A stretch of DNA of 64,000 nucleotides. Source: Deroplatys truncata. Its lineage: Eukaryota; Arthropoda; Insecta; Mantodea; Mantidae. The stretch lies in contig CM060983.1 of NCBI GenBank assembly GCA_030765065.1, forward strand, positions 231,410,753-231,474,752, read 5' to 3'. The notes under the pieces are model-generated. The model ran no database searches and was not told where the DNA came from. It saw only the letters and a list, made by a program, of their open reading frames with translations. Below, piece by piece: positions 49,490 through 57,846 of this stretch; position 1 is the first letter of the stretch, and each line of letters opens with the position of its first letter. The translations under genes and the position numbers were made by a program.

Positions 49490-52080
49490 ACAATTTAGCA
49501 AAGCCGGCTCGTGTCTTTTGTGGACCAGCCCTTCACTGACGTTAACCAAATGGTGCAGCACCTTACCTCAACGATCCTCTCGCCGCCGAACGCACAATTC
49601 ACCGTTCGTCCTCCCACCCTCGGTGTATTCCTATTCCGTAGTGGACCGAGGACTGTCGGGACGCCGTTCGTGTCCGTAGATCTGCGCTTAGGGTGTTTCG
49701 GCGATAACCTTCACTTGATAATTTGGTTACCTTTAAACACTTGCGCGCCAGAGCTGCTCGCATTATCCCAGATAGTAATAAGGCGTCCTGGACACGTTTT
49801 TTCGAGCCTTTTAATCGCTTTACGCCTTCCTGTGTTGTTTGGGATAAACTTTGTCGCTTCTCCGGTAAAGTGTCGCATTGTACTGTGTCTGGCCTTCAGG
49901 TTCTCAATGCCACCATAGTGGATCCGGCTGCCATTGCAAACACTCGGTGCTGCCTTTCAGGCGGTTTCCAGTTATGACCATTATTCCGCTGGCTTTCGCA
50001 CTCTCAAAGACCGCCTGGCTTCCGAGACCTATAGTTTTCGGCCTCCTAATCGGGAGTGTTATAATGAACTTTTCACAGTGAGGGAGGTGAAGCACCCCTT
50101 CATTTCTCTAGGTACTCCGCTCCTGGGCCGGACGACATTCATGTTCTTGTGTTAAAGAACCTTTCAGCCGACTTTAAACCCTTCTCTTACAGGTCTATAA
50201 CAGTATTTGGCAGGTTACCATTTTCCTTCAGTTTGACGCGAAGCCACCGTTTTCCCTATACTTAAGCCTGGGAAGGATCGCCAACTACCTTCCAGCTACC
50301 GTCCTATCTCCCTCAGCAGTTGCATTTGCAAGGTGATGGAGCGCATGATCAACGGGTGTTTGACACGGTGGCTTGAATCTCAGAACCCCTTGGCGAAAAC
50401 TCAATGTGGGTTTTGTCGCCATCGCTCTACCGTCGACCATCTGGTATCTCTTGACGCATATTATGAACGGAGTTCTGAGAAAGTGTCAAACAGTGGCTGT
50501 GTTTTTTGCCCGGAGAAAGCTTATGACACTTATTGGTGGGGCGGCATTTTATGTACACTCCACGCATGGAATATACGCGGTCCTTTTCCTATATTTCTTC
50601 GGGAGTTTATGACGGATCTCGTCTTTCGTGTACGTGTTGGATCGGTTTTATCTAGTCGTTTTATTCAAGAGAACGGTGTACCGCAGGGCTCTGTACTGTC
50701 ACACTTTTGCGATTGCTATCAACCCCATTGTTGAGTGTGTTCCAACTGGTATTTCATCGTCCCTTTTCGTTGACGATTTTGCCATTTATTGCAGTTCACA
50801 GCGGACCTGTCCGCTCGAACGCCTCTACGCCTGGAGTAACGCCAGCGGCTTTACTTTCTCCCCCGAGAAATCCGCGTGTGTCAATTTCTGGCGCCGGAAG
50901 GCTTTCCATTCTCCCTCTCCTCATCTTGGGCCGTATAGTCTTCTATTTGCAGAGGAGAGGATATTTTTGGGGTTGATCTTTGATCGAAAGCTGAGCTGGA
51001 CTTCGTACATTTCGTTTTTAAAAGCAACGTGTGACCATTCTCTTAGTCTTTTACGTGGTTTAAGTGGCACACCCTGGGGAGCTGATCGGACCGTCCTGCG
51101 TCTTTATTGCTCTTTGGTCGGGTTCCAAGCTTGATTACGGGTGCATTGTCTGTTCATCGGTGCGTCCATCTTTGTTACGTCGCTTGAATGCCATTCACCA
51201 TCATGGCATAAGAGTCGCTACAGAGCCCTTTCCAACTAGCCCTCTACCCAGTTTCTATGGTGAAGCTGCAGATCCTCCGTTGTCCTTCAGGCGTGGGATG
51301 CTTTTGTGCAGCTATGCATGTCGACTCTCAAGTTTGCCTAAACACCTGTCGTTCGAGTTATGTTTCCATGATTCGCTTGATCGGCAATATTTAGTTAGCT
51401 CCTGTGCATTGCTGCCTCCAGGGGTTCGATTTCACCAGGTGATTCGGCATTTGGATGTTACGTAAGCGCCGACCCTTCCCAGGGGGGAAACGCGGTTTCC
51501 TCCTTGGTTGCGCGCGAAGGCCCACTGTCACCTTGGGTTAACGTCGATGCCGAAGAATGAGGCCCCTTCAGTCCTTAGATCCGCCTTTTTAGAACTTCAG
51601 GCGCAATTCGGGGACCGTTATTTTATGTATACTGATGGGTCTAAGACTGATGTTGGAGTAGGGTGTACCTTTATTTTACCTTTCGTTTACCGAGGCAATT
51701 TTCAATTTTCACCGCCGAACCTTTTAGTATTTATCAAACTTTTATACATCAAGCGGCACGACTTACGGAACTGTGTTGGTTGTACAGACCCTCTGACTGC
51801 TCTTCAGGGTATTCGCGTGCTGTACACATAACGCCCGCTCGTACAGCGCATTCATGACCTACTCCACTCGCTTGGTGCTTTTGGCATCAGCGTCTCCTTT
51901 GTGTGGATTCCAGGTCATGTGGGCATCTCAGGGAACGACTGCCGACGCCGCTGCCAAATCGGCAATTTTATCACCCAGATGTTTCACCTCTGTTGTTCCG
52001 TCAGATTTGTTTGTTATTTTACGTCACCTCATCCTCTTCGCTTTGACGCGATGAATGGACGGCCTTCCGGGGAACAAGTT
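49490..52080 (+). pseudogene. LINE copy C ORF2: linker, RT and RNase H
   Basis: RT blocks are recognisable despite frameshifts: LKPGKDRQLPSSYRPISLSS (50,262-50,320), CKVMERMINGCLTRWLES, VFRVRVGSVLSSRFIQENG (about 50,620-50,680) and the catalytic FVDDFAIY at 50,766. The post-RT region LGLIFDRKLSWTSYISF lies near 50,970. RNase H starts FMYTDGSKTDVGVGC (about 51,622), keeps FTAE-like sequence near 51,710 and ends VWIPGHVGISGND (about 51,902), after which the frame shifts. Nearly every motif is intact and the disabling changes are frameshifts, so this is the youngest-looking RT of the family here. Confidence 0.85.
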
Positions 52081-52089
52081 GCGGGAACA

Positions 52090-52326
52090 TATGCCGCTCT
52101 TGTCCCTTGACTTCTACAGTTCCTGACACGTTGTTTAATGTTTTATTGTTTTATTTGCCATGTTTTACTATGGTGGTTTATGGACTTTGCTATGTTTTTT
52201 TTTCCTTTAGTGTTTTAGACTAAGCTGTTTTTTGTCCCCTATTTTAGTTTTTGGATTTTAAATTTTATACGTTGTCAGGGCGGTAGCTGTTTAGCGCCCT
52301 TAGCTCGTATATCATGATCATCATCA
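52090..52326 (+). promoter_or_regulatory. LINE copy C 3' end: hairpin and (ATC)n tail
   Basis: The 3' untranslated region ends GGGCGGTAGCTG then TTTAGCGCCCTTAG, whose GGGCG(C) and GCGCCC arms can pair. CGTATATCATGATCATCATCA follows within a few bases. The same hairpin plus TCA tail closes copies E and D/F. Structures of this kind serve as the RT recognition site in LINEs, which is inferred here. Confidence 0.65.
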
Positions 52327-53459
52327 ATGCCCATCAACTCCTGTGGAGTTCGCCAAGGGCTTGTGCGAGGGGTACGCTTCTTTCCGACATTTTTGGTCAG
52401 TTCAACCTCTCCATCCTCAATACAGGTGACCCTAGTTTCCTTTCTGATTCTTCTGGTACATTGTCTTACTTGGATTTTCCGTTTGCTCCATCCAGCTTCC
52501 TTGTCGTCTGCAGTGGAACTTTGTCGCTTACACCTGCTCCAGCGATCATTACCCCTGCATCTTTTCTCTTCTGTCTCACCATGTCCAGCATTCCAGAGCA
52601 CCTACCTGGCAATTCAGCAAAGCCGACTGGATACCGTACTCCAGTTTTGTGTCTTTTGTGGACAAGCCCTTCACTGACGTTAACCAAATGATGCAGCACC
52701 TTATCTCTACGATCCTCTCGCCGCCGAATGCACAATTCCCCGTTCGTCCTCCCACCCACAGTGTATTCCTGTTCCATGGTGGAACGAGGACTGTTGGAAC
52801 GCCGTTCGTGCCCGTAGATCTGCGCTTAGGGTGTTTCGGCGATAACCTGCACTTGATAATTTGGTTACCTTTAAACACTCGCGCCCCAGGGCTGGACGCA
52901 TTATCCTAGATAGCAAAAAGGCGTCCTGGTCACGTTTTTCCGTGCCGTTTAATCGCTTTACGCCTTCCTCTGTTGTTTGGGATAAACTTTGTCGCTTCTC
53001 CGGTAAAATGTCGCATTGTACTGTTTCTGGCCTTCAGGTTCCCAATGCCACCATAGTGGATCCGGCTGCCATTGCTAACACTCGGTGCTGCCTTTCAGGC
53101 AGTTTCCAGTTGTGACCATTATTCCGCTGGCTTTCGCACTCTCAAAGACCGCCTGGCTTCCGAGACCTATAGTTCTCGGCCTCCTAATCAGGAGTGTTAT
53201 AATGAACTTTTCACAATGAGGGAGGTGCAGCACCCCTTCATTTCTCTAGGCACTCCGCTCTTGGGCCGGACGGCATTCATGTCGTTATGTTAAAGAACAT
53301 TTCAGCCGACTTTAAACTCTTTCTCTTACAGGTCTATAACCGTATTTGCAGGTTACCATTTTCCTTCCGTTTGGCGCGAAGCCAACATCGTCCCTATACT
53401 TAAGCCTGGGAAGGATCGCCAATTACCTTCCAGCTACCACCGTATCTCCCTCACCAGTT
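52327..53459 (+). pseudogene. LINE copy D/F, 5' half (EN end to start of RT)
   Basis: A 5'-truncated copy that begins inside the endonuclease at NAHQLLWSS, directly after copy C's tail. It continues through FNLSILNTGDPSFLSDSSG, SLTPAPAIITP, the linker FVDKPFTDVNQMMQHLISTI and on to the first RT motif, LKPGKDRQLPSSYHRISLTS. At 53,459 it is broken by copy E. Its reading continues at 57,859 with CICKVMESMINGRL. Over 49,500-50,280 and 52,650-53,440 it is almost identical to copy C. Confidence 0.85.
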
Positions 53460-54089
53460 CCCCCCAGGGGCTCACTTCTTGTGAGTACGGGTGTGGCGCA
53501 CCCGGGTTCCCGAGCCGATCATCGCCATAGTCATCTCTCCACCCTCGTTCGGTCGAGGTGGGTTCGTCCTCGTGACCGGAGGATACAAGGTAGGGTATCC
53601 TGCGTTCTTTTGATTTCGTTCCATGCCGCCCCTCGCCATCGTTTCTTTCTTCTCGTCTATTTCCGACCATTTCGCACCACGACCATTCGCACATCTCTTT
53701 TTCTTCCTCGCCGGCCCACCTTGTGTGCGAAACGCCCACACCCTTTTTTGTTTAGTTACGCATTTTTGTTCTTTTAATCCTCCTTTGACACAGCCTGAGG
53801 GATACCCGTGCACTGGGTGCGCAGCTGGGTGAGTGGGTAATGGCGTTATCCCCACCACCCGGGGTCGTCACGTAGGGTGTGTGTTCGTATCGCTGTTCAA
53901 CTGTAGTCCCGCGGGGGGCTATTGCATGAGCTGCTGACTTCCCACGGCCATTGGGTCCCTCTGTCTATGTTCTGGGAGGTTTGACCCCGGGGTGAGACTG
54001 GTATAGATAAGCCACTCGCCCAAGGAATCACGGCCGGGAAGTCAGAGCCCGACGTCGGAGACGGTTGCCATGGCGGAGAATTTCTTTCG

Positions 54090-56436
54090 CTATGGAGCCC
54101 TCTCTCCATTTCTAACAAGCGCCGAAAAGTCATAGTAACAGATGTAACACCACCGACATCTGGTTGTTACTTAGTCATCACGTGAACAGAGGATGGATAA
54201 ACTATTGAGTAGGTAAACCCTTTTATAATACAGAAGGGCATTGACTCTATTGCTGGTTCGGTTCAGTCCTGCACTCGACTTCGTGACGGTTCATTATTAG
54301 TACAAAGCAAGTCCGATCAATAAAGTAACATCTTTTGCGCGCTCCGCTTCTCCACGGTTATCCCATCCGTGTTGAGAAGCACCGCATCTTGAATTCATGT
54401 CGAGGCGTCGTCACCACCCGTAGCCTCGGTTGTATGTCAGACGATGAACTCTTCGAATATCTTGAGAAAGATGTTTTGTTGTATTGTTATTTGCCCCACG
54501 TATGGAAAGCCAATTTCAGAACGTATTTTGTTGTCCCACGTATGGAAGCCAATTTGAGAAAGATGGTTTGTTACGTTATTTTACCACGCTTTGGGCATCA
54601 ATTTGAAGTAGTTTTGTATTGAAGGAGTTGTATTATATTTCAACTGTTGAGGAGCCGAACTTGAAGTAGTTGCAACTGCACGTATGGTAAACAGTTTCCG
54701 ATAGCCTTCGCCCCAAATGTACTTTCAGGTGGCCTTTGCCCCAAGTTTAAAACAATATTAACGTTGTAATTTGACTGTTTCTTTAAAAATTTATTTATGT
54801 TTGCCTCGACTGCGTCAATATTATTGTTAGAGACACGTTTGTCTTAGCAGGGTTGTGGTGCAACTAAGAACGTAAGCTTACACGGATTATAGTTTTTAAT
54901 TCACTCCTTTTTTATTAATTCTTGACACGATTTTAATAACACTTCACTGATCTAGAGAGCTGTGAGCTTCTTTTTATTAATTAATTACACTTTTTAACAC
55001 GTAAACCTATTTTTCGTCTCACACGAATACATATTATCTTCCTTGAGGACACTTTTTGCGTCTGGTTAGTAACGCTGTCAGCAGGCAACTGAACTCTAAA
55101 TTTGTAACATTTTCTCCTTTTCAGTTTTGCTAATCTACTCCAATAGAATACCTTCATTAATAATAATTCATTTAACTAAAACTTTTTCTGGTTGTTGATT
55201 GGCTGTTTCATAAACTGTCACTAAAATTACATTATTGCTTCCAAAAATCAAAAGTAGTATTGTTAAATTCTCATACTCATTATTGCCTCAAGGTTACCTC
55301 ATTGTTACCTCATTGCTAGCAACGTTTAACCTATTATTCTCACAGCCCCTACATTATTAAATTACGTAATACATTCACCTAACATTATTAAACACGAATA
55401 TAATATAAACATTAACAATGACTGTTACATACATTTTACAAATTATTACATACACATTGCTTCAAGGCGGGCTGTTATTGAATTTACATATTATATAATT
55501 AGACTGAAATCATTTAAGTGTTAAAAATACTGCCTCAATGTTTCTGAACAAAAGGTGACCGCGGTTCATGGAGTGCAGGCTAAACGCGACGGAGAGTTGG
55601 TACCGACTAATACCCTGTTTCTAACTTTCGATGCCGTCGATCTGCCCACGAGTATTTCAGCAGGGTACGAACGCATTGCGGTGAGGCCTTATATTCCCAG
55701 ACCTCTGCGTTGTTTCAAATGCCAACGTTTTGGGCATACGCAAGTCTCTTGTAAGAGTGCCGTTTCCATCTGTACCTGTTGTAGTCAGCCCTCGCACGAT
55801 GGTACCTGTTCATCAGCCCCCGTCTGCGTTAATACCAATGGATCTCATTCTGCGTCATTTGCCGACTGTCCGCGGTACTTGGACGAGAATATGATCCAGG
55901 AGATCCGGATAAAGGAAAAATACTTCTTCGCTGAAGCCCGGAAGCGTTACCATACGCGCCAACCTGCGCTCCTGCCATCGTGTACGTTCAGTTCTGTTGT
56001 TGCCTCGCCAGGACCCCGGAAGGATGCCGAAACTCAGACCTGGACGATGACTGTCTCGACAGCTACTACCATCCAGCCGTCCATCTCTGGCACAGTTATC
56101 AAGCTATCTAAAGCTGGTCCTAAGGTCCTGATGTCACAAAACACTAAGAGGAAATCCAAGCAGAAACTTCGTAAGAAAGATTTTCTTAAAGACCCTTCGC
56201 GTGCGCGCGGTAGGAAAGTTTACCTCCTCCTCCTCGGAGATCGCACTCAGTGGCAGCCTTCACCCATGGCCACCCAGAACCGATTCTCGGTGCTGGAATC
56301 GTTTTCTGGCACTGAACGCATGGGCTCTCCCTTTGAGGAGCCTATGGAGTCTGACCAACACCATACCAAAAGCCCGAGCCCCAAGGTTAAGCTAAACGTT
56401 ATTTTGAGCCGCCCCTCCGCTGTCCTTCAGGCGTGA
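54090..56436 (+). pseudogene. LINE copy E ORF1, split by a solo LTR
   Basis: The first part (to 54,471) has GKPFYN, TRLRDGSLLVQ and LNSCRGVVTTRSLG with frameshifts. The second part is open from 55,551 to 56,436: TLFLTFDAVDLPTSIS, GYERIAVRPYIPRPLR, knuckles CFKCQRFGHTQVSC and CTCCSQPSHDGTC, and a third knuckle with one Cys changed to Thr (CVNTNGSHSASFADC). MIQEIRIKEKYFFAEARKRY and a basic Lys/Arg-rich tail follow. The final residues after KVKLN come from the fused RT-downstream region, not from ORF1. It is more diverged from copies A and B than they are from each other. Confidence 0.83.
54472..55550 (-). mobile_element. Solo LTR inserted in copy E ORF1
   Basis: A 1,079-bp insertion that begins TGTTTTGTTG and ends TTTCTGAACA. 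It is thus bounded by TG...CA, with 5-bp flanks AAAGA and AAAGG (one mismatch), as expected for an LTR retrotransposon. On the minus strand it reads TGTTCAGAAACA...CAACAAAACA. It is related to the LTR at 34,740-36,803. Near its left end the motif GCCCCACGTATGGAAAGCCA is repeated in degenerate form. No gag-pol is present. Confidence 0.8.
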
Positions 56437-57235
56437 GATGCTTTTATGCAGCTATGCATGTCGGTTCTCAAGCTTGCCTGACCACCCGTACTTCGAGTTA
56501 CTTTTCGAGGATTCGCTTGATCGGCAATATTTAGTTAGCTCCTCTGCACGCTCCCTCCAGGGTTCGATTTCGCCAGCTTCTTCGCCATTTGGACGTTACG
56601 CCAGCGTCGACACTTCCCCGGGGGAAGCGCGGTTTCCTCTTTGGCTGCGCGCTGAGGCCCACTTACACCTTGGGTTAACGTCGATGCGCAAGAATGAGAC
56701 CCCTTCTTCAGGCCTTAGATCCGCCGTTTTAGAACTTCAGGCGCAATTCGAATCTCATCTTGTCTATACTGATGTTGGAGTGGGGTGTGCCTTTATCGAT
56801 GGTCAAAGTAGTTGTACCTTTCGTTTAGCGGGACAATGTTTGATTTTTACCGCCGAACGTTTAGTGTTTACCGAGCTCTCTTATACATCCAACGGCACGA
56901 CTTAGGCATCGTGTGTTTGTTCAAACTCTCTGAGTGCTCTTCAAAGCATTCGCGCGCTGTACACTTACCGCCCGCTCGTACAGCGCGTTCATGACCTGCT
57001 CCACTCGCCCTGTGCCTCTGGCGTCAGCGTCTCCGTGTGAATTCCAGGTCATGTGCGCATCTCAGGGAACGAGTCTGTCGACGCCGCTGCCAAATCGGCA
57101 ATTTTATCACCCAAATGTTTTACGTCTGTTGTTACTTCCACAGATTTGTATGTTATTTTACGTCACCGTATCCTCTCGCTTTGGTGCGATGAGTGGACGG
57201 CCCTCCGGGTGAACAAGTTGTGGGAGGTTAAACCT
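56408..57235 (+). pseudogene. LINE copy E ORF2 remnant: post-RT region and RNase H
   Basis: Open from 56,438 to 56,905 with MLLCSYACRFSSLPDHPYF, EDSLDRQYLVSSS and LHLGLTSMRKNETPS. The RNase H start LVYTDVGVGCAFIDG has lost the GSKT residues. QCLIFTAERLVF follows. After a frameshift come SALQSIRALYTYRPLVQ and a broken HVRISGNESVDAAAKSA (near 57,050-57,100). Confidence 0.8.
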
Positions 57236-57846
57236 CTCCCGTTAGTCTAGGGTACCTCTTCCCGTTCTTCTTGTCGGGAAGAGGTATTTTAGCTCGTTTA
57301 CGTATCGGTCATTGCCTTTTTAGCCATAAGCACCTTCTGAGTAGCGACCCTGTACCACTCTGTGAGTAGTGTGATGCCCCCTTAATGGTGCGTCACATTT
57401 TAGCATTGTGTCAGGTTTTAGCTCATTTGCGCGTTCCTTTACTGTCTGATGGCATGGCCAACGTTTTGGCAGACGATGTGCATGCTGTAGAATGTCTTTT
57501 AGTTTCATCAGTGACAGCGGTTTTAGTCGGCGCATTTGATGCGCTGTGCGCCTTTTAGTTTTGTGATTTTCTTTTGTCTGTTTTAATGGGGTCTTCTCGC
57601 GGCAGACGATGACGCTCTTGTTGCTTGTCTTCTACAGTTCCTGACATGTCGTTTACTCTTTTATTGTTTTATTTACCATGTTTTAGTGTGGTGGTTTTTA
57701 GACTTTGGTATGTTGGTTTTATTGTTTTAGACTCAGTGGGTTTGTGTCCCGTATTTAAGTTTTTCGATTTTAAATTTTATACGTTGTAAGGGCGCAGATG
57801 ACCATAGATGTTTAGCGTCCTTAACCGCATATATCATCATCATCAT
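57236..57846 (+). promoter_or_regulatory. LINE copy E 3' untranslated region, hairpin and tail
   Basis: About 600 bp without coding, including GTGTGGTGGTTTTTAGAC and GTTTTAGACTCAGTGG. The terminal hairpin is AAGGGCGCAGATGACC with TTTAGCGTCCTTAA (GGGCGC against GCGTCC). ATATATCATCATCATCAT then closes the element at the 12-bp duplication. Confidence 0.72.

Larger units (their letters stand above)
48762..52326 (+). mobile_element. LINE copy C, internally deleted, both ends present
   Basis: Starts with the family 5' end CCCCCCAGGGGCTCACTTTG and a long GC-rich 5' untranslated region (to about 49,365). ORF1 begins MEPSFSITSNKRRKV at 49,367. Within about 30 codons the sequence jumps (near 49,470-49,490) to the linker before the RT, so the rest of ORF1 and all of the endonuclease are missing. 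RT, RNase H and the 3' untranslated region follow, with the terminal hairpin (GGGCGG...TTTAGCGCCC) and a TCATGATCATCATCA tail. No matching duplication flanks it. Confidence 0.85.
53460..57846 (+). mobile_element. LINE copy E, inserted in copy D/F with 12-bp duplication
   Basis: Starts CCCCCAGGGGCTCACTTCTT and ends ATATATCATCATCATCAT. The flanks CCCTCACCAGTT (53,448-53,459 and 57,847-57,858) form a perfect 12-bp target duplication. Contents: GC-rich 5' untranslated region (to about 54,085), ORF1, then a jump near 56,408 into the region after the RT, then RNase H and the 3' end. The endonuclease and most of the RT are missing. A 1,079-bp solo LTR (54,472-55,550) splits ORF1. Without an RT of its own, this copy must have been moved by another element's machinery or been deleted after insertion. 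Confidence 0.9.

Noticed and set aside
49300-49500. A bacterial or host gene in the GC-rich 5' part of LINE copy C.
   Set aside because: The same sequence starts copy E, so it is the element's 5' untranslated region. The GC difference marks the LINE family, not horizontal transfer of a gene.
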